From: Xylophilus sp. Leaf220
GTDB lineage: Bacteria; Pseudomonadota; Gammaproteobacteria; Burkholderiales; Burkholderiaceae_C
Direction: 5' to 3'
DNA length: 64,000 bases
Assembly: GCF_001421705.1 (NCBI RefSeq)
Contig: NZ_LMKO01000003.1
Location: 13,209 to 77,208, forward strand
This document shows positions 40,723 through 50,854 of this stretch, one piece after another. The notes beneath the pieces are model-generated. The model was given only the letters and a program-made list of their open reading frames with translations. It ran no database searches and was not told where the DNA came from. How positions within the stretch are numbered: position 1 is the stretch's first letter; each line of letters starts with the position of its first letter. A program made the translations under genes and the position numbers.

Positions 40723-40751
40723 AATGTAGCGTTCTATATAATTGTGTGCAA
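40723..40751 (-). promoter_or_regulatory. Possible ohrR promoter/operator
   Basis: An AT-rich stretch directly before the ohrR start contains ACAATTATAT on the minus strand, half of the known OhrR operator type (ACAATT-N-AATTGT). TTGCAC (40746-40751) and TACATT (40723-40728), 17 bp apart, could be -35/-10. If so, the transcript would have almost no leader, so the assignment is tentative. Confidence 0.35.
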
Positions 40752-40841
40752 CTGAATCACGAAAGACCCTTCCGGCACCGGGTGCGAGCAGGGCGCCGGT
40801 CGGCGCGCCTTGGTTCCGCATCCGCCCGATGCCCCTGCGCA

Positions 40842-41690
40842 TCAGTACCAGTAGACGCCTTCGCCGGCCTTGCGGCCCAGGCGGCCGGCGGCCACCATTT
40901 CCTTCAGCAGCGGGCAGGGGCGGTACTTGCTGTCGCCGAACTCGGCGAGGTAGACCTCCATCACCGCCAGGCAGACGTCGAGCCCGATCATGTCGGCCAG
41001 CGCCAGCGGGCCGATCGGCTGGTTGCATCCGAGCTTCATGCCGGCGTCGATGTCCTCCGGCGTGGCCAGGCCTTCGGCCAGCACGAAGAACGCCTCGTTG
41101 ATCATCGGCACCAGGATGCGGTTGACCACGAAGCCCGGCGCGTTCTTGACGGTAATCGGGCTCTTGCCCAGCGTCTCGGCCAGGGTCTTGACCGCATCGT
41201 GGGTCGCGTCGCTGGTCTGCAGCCCGCGGATGATCTCCACCAGCGCCATCATCGGCACCGGGTTGAAGAAGTGCATGCCGATGAAGCGGTCGGCCCGGCC
41301 GGTGGCCGCGGCCAGCTTGGTGATCGAGATCGACGAGGTGTTCGACGCCACGATCACCTCGGGGGCCAGCAGCGCGTCGGCCTGCTTCAGGATCTTCAAC
41401 TTCAGCTCGTAGTTCTCTGTCGCGGCCTCGATCACCAGCTGCGCGGCCTGCAGGTCCTCGTAGCGGGTCGAGGTGCGGATGCGGGCCAGCGCCGCGTCCT
41501 TGTCGGCAGCGGTGAGCTTCTCCTTCTTGATCAGCCGGTCCAGGCTGCCCGCCACGGTGGCCACGCCCTTCTGCACGGCGGCATCCGAGATGTCGACCAT
41601 GACGACATCGACGCCCGCGACGGCGCAGGCCTGCGCGATGCCGTTGCCCATGGTGCCGGCGCCGATGATGCCTACGGTGGTGATCTGCAT
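40842..41690 (-). CDS. 3-hydroxybutyryl-CoA dehydrogenase (PaaH/Hbd-like)
   Basis: 282 residues. The Rossmann motif GAGTMG (10-15), the family segment IEAATENYELKLKIL, active-site region FIGMHFFNPVPMM (catalytic His), NAPGFVVNRILVPM and C-terminal domain DIDAGMKLGCNQPIGPLALADMIGLD are all present. It oxidises (S)-3-hydroxyacyl-CoA with NAD+ in butanoate, phenylacetate or fatty-acid catabolism. No neighbouring pathway genes tell which. The start at 41690 follows the standard M-x-x-x-x-V-G-I-I-G pattern. Confidence 0.9.
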   Translation of the reverse strand: MQITTVGIIGAGTMGNGIAQACAVAGVDVVMVDISDAAVQKGVATVAGSLDRLIKKEKLTAADKDAALARIRTSTRYEDLQAAQLVIEAATENYELKLKILKQADALLAPEVIVASNTSSISITKLAAATGRADRFIGMHFFNPVPMMALVEIIRGLQTSDATHDAVKTLAETLGKSPITVKNAPGFVVNRILVPMINEAFFVLAEGLATPEDIDAGMKLGCNQPIGPLALADMIGLDVCLAVMEVYLAEFGDSKYRPCPLLKEMVAAGRLGRKAGEGVYWY

Positions 41691-41745
41691 GGTGGAGAGG
41701 TCCTGTGTGTAGTTGCGAAGAATGCGAATCGTAAGGGTGCGGGCG

Positions 41746-42576
41746 CTAGCTGCGGAACCGCCGGCGCGTGAGCGCCAGCGCGATCCAGAAGGCACCGACG
41801 GCATAGGCAGCCAGCACGCCCAGGTGCAGCCACGCCGCATCGGGCCAGCGGTCCATGAAGAGCGGCCGCACCAGCGCCACCGCATGCGACAGCGGCAGCC
41901 ACTGCGCCACCGCCTGCACCGCGCCGGGCAACTGTTCCAGCGGGAAGAACACGCCCGAGAGGAACATCATCGGCGTCATGAACAGGGTGAAGTAGTAGGT
42001 GAAGAAATCGTAGCCCTTGGCCAGCGCGTTGAAGATCAGCGCGATGCTGGAGAAGGTGATGCCGGTGGCGGCCAGCACCCACCAGGCCACGAGCAGCTTC
42101 GGGCTCAGGCTGATCTGCAGCACCACCATCACCAGCAGGATCGCGGTGACGGTGAAGATCGACTTGAAGCTGGCCCACAGCATCTCGGCCAGCACGATGT
42201 CGTCGAGGCCCACCGGCGCGTTCATGATGCCGTCCCAGGTGCGCTGGATCTGCATCCGCGAGAAGGCCGAATACAGCGCCTCGAACGAGGCCGCCTGCAT
42301 CGCGCTCAGGCAGACCGAGCCGCTCGCCAGGAACAGGATGTAGGGCACCTGCGTGCCCTGCACGTTCACCTGCCCGATCAGCGCCCCCATGCCGTAGCCG
42401 AACGCCACCAGCCAGATCAGCGGCTCGGCGATGTTGCCGATCAGGCTGGGCAGCGCCAGCTTCTTCCACACCAGGAAGTTGCGCAGGAACACCGGCCACC
42501 ACCGCATCGACAGCCGCGGCGGCCCCCACAGCGACGGCGTGGCGGGGGGTGATGAAGCGAGGGTCTTGTCAGTCAT
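41746..42576 (-). CDS. nodJ: NodJ-type ABC-2 permease
   Basis: 276 residues with six membrane helices. Family landmarks: WWPVFLRNFLVWKKLALPSL, EALYSAFSRMQIQRTWDGIM (amphipathic loop), APVGLDDIVLAEMLWASFKS, and FMTPMMFLSGVFFPLEQLP. It forms the channel of a two-component ABC exporter with the NodI-like ATPase encoded 21 bp upstream. Outside rhizobia these exporters have unknown substrates, so the name only reflects the family. Confidence 0.85.
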   Translation of the reverse strand: MTDKTLASSPPATPSLWGPPRLSMRWWPVFLRNFLVWKKLALPSLIGNIAEPLIWLVAFGYGMGALIGQVNVQGTQVPYILFLASGSVCLSAMQAASFEALYSAFSRMQIQRTWDGIMNAPVGLDDIVLAEMLWASFKSIFTVTAILLVMVVLQISLSPKLLVAWWVLAATGITFSSIALIFNALAKGYDFFTYYFTLFMTPMMFLSGVFFPLEQLPGAVQAVAQWLPLSHAVALVRPLFMDRWPDAAWLHLGVLAAYAVGAFWIALALTRRRFRS

Positions 42577-42597
42577 GGTCGAGCGATGCGCGGAGCG

Positions 42598-43536
<939 letters not shown>

Positions 43537-43641
43537 GCGGCCATTGTGGCAAAGCGGCCGGCGCCCGGGTAACAGGGCGAGCCCGGCTTGGATTACAGTG
43601 CCCGGTTTCCACCCACCACGCCCGCGAAAGGCCCCGCCCCC

Positions 43642-44886
43642 ATGACGACCACCCTCGGCTCGCCCCTGTCTCCTTCGGCCACCCGCGTGATGCTGCTCGG
43701 CTCCGGCGAACTGGGCAAGGAGGTGCTGATCGCGCTGCAGCGCCTGGGCGTGGAAACCATCGCGGTCGACCGCTACGAGAACGCGCCCGGCCAGCAGGTG
43801 GCCCACCATGCGCGCACCATCACCATGAGCGACCCCGCCCAGCTGAAGGCGCTGATCGAGGCCGAGCGGCCGATGCTGGTGGTGCCCGAGATCGAAGCCA
43901 TCGCCACCCCGATGCTGCAGGAGCTGGAAGAGGCCGGTACCGTGCGCGTGGTGCCCACCGCCCGCGCCGCCCGCCTGACCATGGACCGCGAAGGCATCCG
44001 CCGCCTGGCCGCCGAGACCCTGCGGGTGCCCACCAGCCCCTACAAGTTCTGCGACTCGCTCGAAGAGCTGCAGGGCGCCATCGACGGCGCCGACGGCGAG
44101 CCGGGCATCGGCTACCCCTGCATCGTCAAGCCGGTCATGAGCAGCTCGGGCAAGGGCCAGAGCAAGATCGCCGGCCCCGACGACGTGCAGAACGCCTGGG
44201 ACTACGCGATGGCCGGCGGCCGGGTCAGCCACGGCCGGGTGATCGTCGAGGGCTTCATCGACTTCGACTACGAGATCACGCTGCTGACGGTGCGCGCCCT
44301 GGACTCGGCCGGCGACGTGCGTACTGTCTTCTGCGAGCCGATCGGCCACCTGCAGGTCAGCGGCGACTATGTCGAGAGCTGGCAGCCGCACCCGATGGCG
44401 CCCAAGGCCCTGGCCCGCGCGCAGGACATCGCCCTGGCCGTCACCGGCAACCTGGGCATGACCCGCGACGGCACGCCCGGCGGCCTGGGCCTGTTCGGGG
44501 TGGAGCTGTTCGTCAAGGGCGAGGATGTCTGGTTCAGCGAGGTCAGCCCGCGGCCGCACGACACCGGCATGGTGACGATGGCCACCCAGTGGCAGAACGA
44601 GTTCGAACTGCACGCCCGCGCCATCCTGGGCCTGCCGGTCGACACCACCCTGAAGAGCCCGGGCGCCAGCGCGGTGATCTACGGCGGCGTGGACGCTACC
44701 GGCATCGTGTTCGACGGCGTGGCCGAGGCCCTGGCCGTGCCGGGCGTGGACATCCGCCTCTTCGGCAAGCCCGAGAGCTTCGTCAAGCGCCGCATGGGCG
44801 TAGCCCTGGCCCATGCCGACACGGTCGAGCAGGCCCGGGCCCGGGCGCTGCAGGCCGCCGAGAAGGTGCGGCCCCGCACCGCCTGA
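43642..44886 (+). CDS. purT: Formate-dependent phosphoribosylglycinamide formyltransferase PurT
   Basis: 414 residues. ATP-grasp enzyme with [21 protein letters not shown] at the N-terminus, [40 protein letters not shown] (nucleotide-binding loop), and [17 protein letters not shown] (catalytic core). It makes formyl-GAR from GAR, formate and ATP, the third step of purine synthesis. The start is the ATG at 43642. It is a single gene; no purine cluster is nearby. Confidence 0.95.
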   Translation: MTTTLGSPLSPSATRVMLLGSGELGKEVLIALQRLGVETIAVDRYENAPGQQVAHHARTITMSDPAQLKALIEAERPMLVVPEIEAIATPMLQELEEAGTVRVVPTARAARLTMDREGIRRLAAETLRVPTSPYKFCDSLEELQGAIDGADGEPGIGYPCIVKPVMSSSGKGQSKIAGPDDVQNAWDYAMAGGRVSHGRVIVEGFIDFDYEITLLTVRALDSAGDVRTVFCEPIGHLQVSGDYVESWQPHPMAPKALARAQDIALAVTGNLGMTRDGTPGGLGLFGVELFVKGEDVWFSEVSPRPHDTGMVTMATQWQNEFELHARAILGLPVDTTLKSPGASAVIYGGVDATGIVFDGVAEALAVPGVDIRLFGKPESFVKRRMGVALAHADTVEQARARALQAAEKVRPRTA

Positions 44887-44908
44887 TTCAACGGTAAAAA
44901 AGGGCTGC

Positions 44909-44929
44909 AGCCGGCACGGGGAGCCGGCT
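44909..44929 (+). terminator. Hairpin downstream of purT
   Basis: A 7-bp stem AGCCGGC / GCCGGCT with loop ACGGGGA, without a following T run. It belongs to the recurring GCCGGC-ACGGGG-type hairpins in this window and lies just before palindrome copy 3. Confidence 0.45.
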
Positions 44930-44933
44930 ACCA

Positions 44934-44950
44934 GCTATCGATTTCGTAGC
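44934..44950. repeat. Dispersed palindrome GCTAT-N7-(A/G)TAGC, copy 3
   Basis: The sequence is GCTATCGATTTCGTAGC, the same 5-7-5 layout as the other copies with one mismatch in the right arm. It lies between the converging purT and amn genes. Confidence 0.55.
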
Positions 44951-44981
44951 AGGGCAGCCGTCGACCGGCTCTGCACCGGCT

Positions 44982-46502
44982 TCACTGGAACGCCACTTCG
45001 GCGAAGCTGCGCAGCTTGCGGCTGTGCAGCCGGTCCACGCCGCCTTCGCGCAGGATGTCGATCGCCCGGATGCCGATGCGCAGGTGCTGGTCGACCCGCT
45101 CGCGGTAGAAATGGTTGGCCATGCCGGGCAGCTTGATCTCGCCGTGCAGCGGCTTGTCGCTCACGCACAGCAGCGTGCCGTAGGGCACCCGGAAGCGGAA
45201 GCCGTTGGCGGCGATGGTGGCGCTCTCCATGTCGAGCGCGACCGCGCGGCTCTGGCTGAAGCGGCGCTGCGGCTCGTTCTCCGGCAGCAGTTCCCAGTTG
45301 CGGTTGTCGGTGCTGGCCACGGTGCCGGTGCGCATGATGCGCTTGAGCGCCGGGCCGTCGAGGCCGGTCACGTCCTCCACCGCGGTCTCCAGCGCCACCT
45401 GGATCTCTGCCAGCGCGGGGATCGGCACCCACAGCGGCAGCTCTTCGTCGAGCACATGGTCCTCGCGCACGTAGCCGTGGGCCAGCACGTAGTCGCCCAG
45501 GCGCTGGCTGTTGCGCAGGCCGGCGCAGTGGCCCAGCATCATCCAGGCGTGCGGCCGCAGCACGGCGATGTGGTCGGTGATGGTCTTGGCGTTGGACGGC
45601 CCCACGCCGATGTTGACCATGGTGATGCCGCTGTGGTCGGCCCGCACCAGGTGGTAGGCCGGCATCTGCGGCAGGCGCGGCGGCGCGACGCCCGAGGGTT
45701 CTTCCAGCATCCGCGCCAGCGCGTCGCCGGCCACGCCCGGCGGCAGGCCGACGCGCCGGGTGACCACATTGCCGGGCTCGACGAAGGCGATGTACTCGCC
45801 CTCGGGGTCGGCCATCGCGGCATGGCCCAGCCGCACGAATTCGTCGATGTAGAACTGGTAGTTGGTGAACAGCACGAAGTTCTGGAACCACTCGGGCGCG
45901 GTGCCGGTGTAGTGGCGCAGCCGGTGCAGCGAGTAGTCGACCCGCGGCGCGGTGAAGAGCGCCAGCGGCTGCGCCTCGCCGGGCAGCGCGCGGCGGGTGC
46001 CGTTGGCGATGCCGTCGTCCATCGCGGCCAGGTCGGGCAGGTCGAACACGTCGCGCATCAGCATGCGGCGCTCGTCGCTCAGGTTGCCCTCGATGTGGTC
46101 GTTCTGCACGAACGAGAAGTGCACCGGGATCGGCTGGCTGCTGGTGCCGACCTCCAGCTCGACGCTGTGGCTGTTGCCGAGCAGCCGGAACTGCTCGCGG
46201 AAATAGCGGGCGAAGAGGTCAGGCCGGGTCAGCGTGGTCTCGAAGGTGCCGGGCCCCTCCACGAAGCCGTAGGCGAGCGACGACGCGGCGCGCGCCACCG
46301 TCTCGGTATGGACGCGGACATACGGGTAGCAGGCGCGGACGTGGCCCGGCAGCGTCTCGCCAGCGACGAAGCGCTGCATCGCGCCCCGCAGGTGGGCAAG
46401 GCCCGCCTCGTAGAGCGACTGGACCTGCGCGAGCGCGGCGTCCGGGTCCGAAAAACGCTGGCTGGCGACGAAGGGCGGCATGAAAGGTGGCGTGTGCGGC
46501 AT
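44982..46502 (-). CDS. amn: AMP nucleosidase
   Basis: 506 residues from ATG 46502. The N-terminal regulatory half contains YPYVRVHTETVARAASSLAYGFV and GTFETTLTRPDLFARYFREQ. The C-terminal catalytic half has DHSGITMVNIGVGPSNAKTI, AWMMLGHCAGLRNSQRLGDYV, and ALDMESATIAANGFRFRVPYGTLLCVSDKPLHGE, the nucleoside phosphorylase-like active site. It hydrolyses AMP to adenine and ribose-5-phosphate. The motif set and length agree with bacterial Amn proteins. It is divergent from the small gene at 46677. Confidence 0.93.
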   Translation of the reverse strand: MPHTPPFMPPFVASQRFSDPDAALAQVQSLYEAGLAHLRGAMQRFVAGETLPGHVRACYPYVRVHTETVARAASSLAYGFVEGPGTFETTLTRPDLFARYFREQFRLLGNSHSVELEVGTSSQPIPVHFSFVQNDHIEGNLSDERRMLMRDVFDLPDLAAMDDGIANGTRRALPGEAQPLALFTAPRVDYSLHRLRHYTGTAPEWFQNFVLFTNYQFYIDEFVRLGHAAMADPEGEYIAFVEPGNVVTRRVGLPPGVAGDALARMLEEPSGVAPPRLPQMPAYHLVRADHSGITMVNIGVGPSNAKTITDHIAVLRPHAWMMLGHCAGLRNSQRLGDYVLAHGYVREDHVLDEELPLWVPIPALAEIQVALETAVEDVTGLDGPALKRIMRTGTVASTDNRNWELLPENEPQRRFSQSRAVALDMESATIAANGFRFRVPYGTLLCVSDKPLHGEIKLPGMANHFYRERVDQHLRIGIRAIDILREGGVDRLHSRKLRSFAEVAFQ

Positions 46503-46676
46503 CGAACTATTGTGCAACGTGTAACAGGCGGAAAAGTCCTACAAGGCCGCGCGCCGGGCCCTGACTCCTCGGCGAATGGGCCCTGCCTACATTCAATCCA
46601 TCGCTTCTGCATACACACGTTACATGCAGCGCATCCCAAACCGCCCTCACCGGCCACCTTCCAGGAAGGAATTTTC

Positions 46677-46937
46677 ATGAGCACGACCGCCACCCTCGCC
46701 GCGAACCCTTTCGCCCTGATCATGGAGCCGCAAGCGGTGCTGAAGGCGATGGAACATTCCGACGCCCTGCGCAACCTCAAGCTGCGCCGCATCCAGCCGC
46801 TCGACATCCTGCCCATCCCGAAAAAGGATGCCGCCTCTACCGCCTTCGACAAGGAAATCGACGAAGCCAGCTTCCCGCTGTGGCGCGACCTGATCTCCAG
46901 CACCGATCCCGATTTCTTCCCGACCCTGTTCAGCTGA
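46677..46937 (+). CDS. Small soluble protein of unknown function
   Basis: 86 residues. AGGAAGGA lies 6-7 bases before the ATG, one of the best ribosome sites in the window, and a proper terminator follows, so this is a real, well-translated gene. The sequence is highly charged with no signal peptide (ALIMEPQAVLKAMEHSDALRNLKLRRIQPLDILPIPKK split over its middle) and ends TDPDFFPTLFS. No family recognised. Confidence 0.6.
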   Translation: MSTTATLAANPFALIMEPQAVLKAMEHSDALRNLKLRRIQPLDILPIPKKDAASTAFDKEIDEASFPLWRDLISSTDPDFFPTLFS

Positions 46938-46988
46938 CCCCTACAGTTGGTAGGCCGCCGAGACGGCCGTAAGCGCAACACGCACCCT

Positions 46989-47020
46989 GCCTGCGAGGCT
47001 CATCCCTCGCAGGCTTTTTT
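46989..47020 (+). terminator. Rho-independent terminator
   Basis: A 10-bp stem GCCTGCGAGG / CCTCGCAGGC with a 6-nt loop is followed by six T. It ends the small gene at 46677-46937. Confidence 0.88.
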
Positions 47021-47052
47021 GCTTTTCGGGCAGCCGATGGGCCGCCCGCACC

Positions 47053-48420
47053 TCATTCGCCGTCGGGCACCGGCGTGCGCAGCGTGACCAGTTCCTCGGC
47101 CAGGGTGGGGTGGATGCCCACCGTGCTGTCGAACAACGCCTTGGTCGCGCCCGCCCGCAGCGCCACGGCGAAACCCTGCACGATCTCGCCCGCATCGGGG
47201 CCGACGACGTGCAGGCCCACCACCCGGTCGCTGGCGGTGTCCACCACCAGCTTCACCAGCGTGCGCTCGTCGCGGCCCGAGAGCGTGTGGCGCAGGGTAC
47301 GGAAGTCGGCCCTGAACAGCGTCACCTTGCCGTATTTCTCGCGCGCGGCCGCTTCGGTCAGGCCCACGGTGCCGATGTTCGGATGGGTGAATACCGCGGT
47401 CGGCACGTAGTCGTAGTCCATGCGGCGCTCGTCGTCGCCGAAGAGATGGTCGACCAGCGCCATCGCCTCGCCCAGCGCCACCGGCGTCAGCTGCAGCCGC
47501 GACGATACGTCGCCGATCGCGTAGATCGACGGCACGCTGGTGCGGTAGTGCGCATCCACCGCGATCGCACCCTTGTCGGTGGTGCGCAGGGCGACGTTCT
47601 CCAGCCCCAGGCCGGTGGTGTTGGCGACCCGGCCGGTGGCGTAGAGCACGGCGTCGGCCTCCAGCTGCCCGCCGCTGGCCAGCGTCAGCAGCAGGCTGCC
47701 GTCGTCCTGGCGGACGATGGCCGCGATCTCGCAGTTGAGCCGGATGTCGATGCCGGTCTTGCCCATCTCGGATGCGATGAAGGTCTGCACGTCGTGGTCG
47801 AAGCCCCGCAGCAGCCGGCCGCCGCGCTGCACCAGCGTCACCTCGGCGCCCAGGCCGCGGAAGATCGAGGCGAACTCGCAGGCGATGTAGCCGCCGCCGG
47901 CCACCACCAGCCGCCGCGGGAACGGGTCGATGTCGAACATCGCCTCGGAGGTGAGCACCAGGTCCTTGCCGGGAATGTCGGGCACGTGCGGACGGCCGCC
48001 GGTCGCGACCAGGATGTGGCGGGCGCTGAAGCGCTGCTCGCCCACCACCACATCGTGCGGGCCGCAGATCTGCGCCCAGCCCTCGACGATGCGCACGCCG
48101 GCGCTCTGCAGCAGCTGGGTGTAGATGCCGTTGAGGCGGCCGATCTCCTTGGCGCGCGCCGCCTTCAGCACGTCGAAGTCGAAGCGGGGCGCCGCCTGCG
48201 TCCAGCCGTAGCCGCGCGCTTCCTCGAAGGCCTCGGCATACCCCGCGGCATAGCTGTAGAGCTTCTTCGGGATGCAGCCCACGTTGACGCAGGTGCCACC
48301 CATGGCCGCCGCCTCGGCCACCGCCACCCGCTGGCCGCGCTGCGCCGCCATGCGCGCGGCGCGCACGCCGCCGCTGCCGCCGCCGATGACGAAGAGGTCG
48401 AAGTCGTGTTCTTTCTGCAT
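47053..48420 (-). CDS. gor: Glutathione-disulfide reductase
   Basis: 455 residues. FAD-binding GGGSGGVRAARMAAQRG (13-29), redox-active disulfide C44-VNVG-C49 in GGTCVNVGCIPKK, NADPH-binding AGGGYIACEFASIFRGLG, second FAD motif IYAIGDVSSR, and C-terminal active-site histidine region FDSTVGIHPTLAEEL. It regenerates GSH with NADPH in the cytoplasm. The start at 48420 follows family length. Divergent from dbpA across 85 bp. Confidence 0.94.
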   Translation of the reverse strand: MQKEHDFDLFVIGGGSGGVRAARMAAQRGQRVAVAEAAAMGGTCVNVGCIPKKLYSYAAGYAEAFEEARGYGWTQAAPRFDFDVLKAARAKEIGRLNGIYTQLLQSAGVRIVEGWAQICGPHDVVVGEQRFSARHILVATGGRPHVPDIPGKDLVLTSEAMFDIDPFPRRLVVAGGGYIACEFASIFRGLGAEVTLVQRGGRLLRGFDHDVQTFIASEMGKTGIDIRLNCEIAAIVRQDDGSLLLTLASGGQLEADAVLYATGRVANTTGLGLENVALRTTDKGAIAVDAHYRTSVPSIYAIGDVSSRLQLTPVALGEAMALVDHLFGDDERRMDYDYVPTAVFTHPNIGTVGLTEAAAREKYGKVTLFRADFRTLRHTLSGRDERTLVKLVVDTASDRVVGLHVVGPDAGEIVQGFAVALRAGATKALFDSTVGIHPTLAEELVTLRTPVPDGE

Positions 48421-48505
48421 GGGGTTCCAGGGGGATGCCGGCGGCGCGCGAGGGGCGGGGACGGCGCACCGCACCCCAACCAGGAGCCGCCTGGATAATC
48501 GGACG

Positions 48506-49915
48506 ATGAACGATACCCGCGATTTGCCCGCCGCATCGACCGCCGATGCCTTCTCCCGCCTGGCGCTGCCACCCCATATGCTCGCCAACCTGGAGGCGCT
48601 GGGCTACCACGCGATGACGCCGATCCAGGCGGCCAGCCTGCCGCCCGCGCTGCTGGGCAAGGACATCATCGCCCAGGCGGCCACCGGCAGCGGCAAGACG
48701 GCCGCCTTCGCCCTGGCGTTGCTCGCCAACCTCAATGCGCGCCGCTTCGCGATCCAGGCGCTGGTGCTGTGCCCCACCCGCGAACTGGCCGACCAGGTCA
48801 GCACCGAGATCCGCCGGCTGGCCCGGGCCGAGGAGAACATCAAGCTGGTGACGCTCTGCGGCGGCGTGCCACTGCGCGCCCAGACCGCCAGCCTGGAGCA
48901 CGGCGCCCACATCGTGGTGGGCACGCCGGGCCGCATCATGGACCACCTCGACCGCGGCCACCTCGACCTGTCGGCCCTCAACACCCTGGTGCTCGACGAG
49001 GCCGACCGGATGCTCGACATGGGCTTCGTCGACGACATCGCCAAGGTGGCGCGGCAGTGCCCGCCCGCGCGGCAGACCCTGCTGTTTTCGGCCACCTACC
49101 CAGAGGGCATCGCCCAACTGGCGCAGAAGTTCATGCGCGATCCGCAGCAGGTGACGGTCAAGGCCCAGCACAGCGCCGGCAAGATCCGCCAGCAGTGGTA
49201 CGAAGTGCGGGAGGACGAGCGGCTGCATGCGGTGTCGCTGCTGCTCAACCACTTCCGGCCGGCCAGCACCCTGGCCTTCTGCAACACCAAGCAGCAGTGC
49301 CGCGACCTGGCCGAGGTGCTGCATGCCCAGGGCATCCTGGCCTTGGCACTGCATGGCGAGCTGGAGCAGCGTGACCGCGACCAGGTGCTGGTGCAGTTCG
49401 CCAACGGCAGCTGCTCGGTGCTGGTGGCGACCGACGTGGCGGCGCGGGGCCTCGACATCGCGCAGCTGGCGGCGGTGATCAACGTCGACACCACGCCCGA
49501 TGCGGAGATCCACATCCACCGCATCGGCCGCACCGGCCGGGGCGATGCCGAAGGCCTGGCGCTCAACCTGGCGAGCCTGAACGAGATGGGTAGCGTCGGC
49601 AAGATCGAGCAGCTGCAGGGCCGCGAATCCGAATGGCACAAGCTGGGCGAGCTGGTACCCACCTGCAGCGGCCCGCTGGTGCCGCCGATGGCGACGCTGC
49701 AGATCGCCGGCGGGCGCAAGGAGAAGATCCGGGCCGGCGACGTGCTGGGCGCGTTGACCGGCGAGGCCGGGTTCGCGAAGGACCAGGTCGGCAAGATCAG
49801 CGTGAACGATTTCTCGACCTACGTTGCGGTGGACCGCCGCATCGCCCGCGAGGCCGAGAAGCGCCTGTCGGCCGGGCGCATCAAGGGCAAGAGCGTGAAG
49901 GTGCGGTTGCTGTAG
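48506..49915 (+). CDS. dbpA: ATP-dependent RNA helicase DbpA
   Basis: 469 residues. DEAD-box motifs: Q motif region AMTPIQAASLP, motif I ATGSGKT (59-65), Ia PTRELADQV, II DEAD (VLDEADRMLDMGF), III SATYPEG, V ATDVAARGLDI, VI HRIGRTGRG. The C-terminal 70 residues (TLQIAGGRKEKIRAGDVLGALTG..., IGKI-like VGKISVNDFSTYVAV) are the DbpA RNA-binding domain that targets 23S rRNA hairpin 92. It acts in 50S subunit assembly. Confidence 0.94.
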   Translation: MNDTRDLPAASTADAFSRLALPPHMLANLEALGYHAMTPIQAASLPPALLGKDIIAQAATGSGKTAAFALALLANLNARRFAIQALVLCPTRELADQVSTEIRRLARAEENIKLVTLCGGVPLRAQTASLEHGAHIVVGTPGRIMDHLDRGHLDLSALNTLVLDEADRMLDMGFVDDIAKVARQCPPARQTLLFSATYPEGIAQLAQKFMRDPQQVTVKAQHSAGKIRQQWYEVREDERLHAVSLLLNHFRPASTLAFCNTKQQCRDLAEVLHAQGILALALHGELEQRDRDQVLVQFANGSCSVLVATDVAARGLDIAQLAAVINVDTTPDAEIHIHRIGRTGRGDAEGLALNLASLNEMGSVGKIEQLQGRESEWHKLGELVPTCSGPLVPPMATLQIAGGRKEKIRAGDVLGALTGEAGFAKDQVGKISVNDFSTYVAVDRRIAREAEKRLSAGRIKGKSVKVRLL

Positions 49916-49932
49916 CAACGTCCCGCATGGGT

Positions 49933-49950
49933 CGCGAAAAATTTTTCGCG
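49933..49950. repeat. Perfect 18-bp palindrome CGCGAAAAATTTTTCGCG
   Basis: This palindrome has no loop and lies between the dbpA stop and the DUF3455 lipoprotein gene. It could act as a terminator for dbpA (GC stem, internal T run) or as a protein-binding site for the following gene. The sequence does not decide between them. Confidence 0.5.
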
Positions 49951-50033
49951 CGGGGTGCATCCATCCGCATCCGGCGGGGGTAGTACCAGCAGCGGCAACG
50001 AAAGCTGCTGTCATCAACCCCCTGGAGAAGACC

Positions 50034-50624
50034 ATGCAAAGCCTGTCCCCCACCCGTCGCGTTTTCGCCCGTTCCTCCGCCGTGCTCGGCTCGGTGGCTG
50101 CTGCCGCCCTCCTGGCCGCCTGCGGCTCCATGGCACCGATGGGCGCTAGCGCCCCTTATTCGCAGACCAGCCTGCCGCCGACGGTGCAGGTGCCGGCCGG
50201 CAACAAGGTCGCATGGGAAACCGTCGGCAGCGGCGACATCACCTACGAATGCCGCGACAAGGCCGGCATGCCCGGCCAGACCGAGTGGGTCTTCGTCGGC
50301 CCCGACGCGGTGCTGAAGGACCGCGCCGGCAAGCAGGTCGGCAAGTACTACGGCCCGCCCGCCACCTGGGAAGCCACCGACGGCTCCAAGCTCACTGCTA
50401 CTCAGCTGGCCGTGGCCCCCGCCGGTGCCGGCAACCTGCCGTACCAGCTGGTCAAGGCCAACCCGGCGATGGGCGCGGGCGCCCTGACCGGCGTGACCTA
50501 CATCCAGCGGGTGGCCCTGAAGGGCGGCGTGGCACCGGCCGACAAGCCCTGCACCGCGATGACCAAGGGCCAGAAGAGCACGGTGAAGTACCAGGCCGAC
50601 TACATCTTCTGGAAGGCCGCCTAA
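50034..50624 (+). CDS. DUF3455-family lipoprotein
   Basis: 196 residues. A long signal region with twin arginine-like RR (SPTRRVFARSS) leads to lipobox LAAC (Cys about 30). The mature domain carries DUF3455 hallmarks: VPAGNKVAWETVGSGDITYECR, TEWVFVGPDAVLKDRAGKQVGKYYGPPATWEATDGS and ADYIFWKAA at the end. Function unknown in the family. It precedes an ECF sigma gene by about 230 bp, and DUF3455 genes often sit near ECF/anti-sigma pairs, so it may be a regulon member. Confidence 0.8.
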   Translation: MQSLSPTRRVFARSSAVLGSVAAAALLAACGSMAPMGASAPYSQTSLPPTVQVPAGNKVAWETVGSGDITYECRDKAGMPGQTEWVFVGPDAVLKDRAGKQVGKYYGPPATWEATDGSKLTATQLAVAPAGAGNLPYQLVKANPAMGAGALTGVTYIQRVALKGGVAPADKPCTAMTKGQKSTVKYQADYIFWKAA

Positions 50625-50854
50625 GCGCCGGCGACCGGCGCTACGGCCCGGGCCGGCGATGCGGCGCACGTCGCTCGCACTGCCGGCGCCCACGCTGCGC
50701 TGCCTGCGTGGCACGGGCCGCGGTGATCTGCAACCGTTGCGGCAACGGCAAAGACAGGGGGCGGCCCGCGATGCACTGCACTACCATCGGCAGACCCGTT
50801 CCCCGGTGCCGCCATGGCGTGCGCCGGGGCCAATCTCTCTCGCCGCCGCCGACC

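Noticed and set aside
50213-50854. An N-terminal extension of the ECF sigma gene back through the DUF3455 gene.
   Set aside because: The upstream frame crosses the DUF3455 coding region and lacks sigma-factor sequence. Region 2 begins right after GTG 50855.
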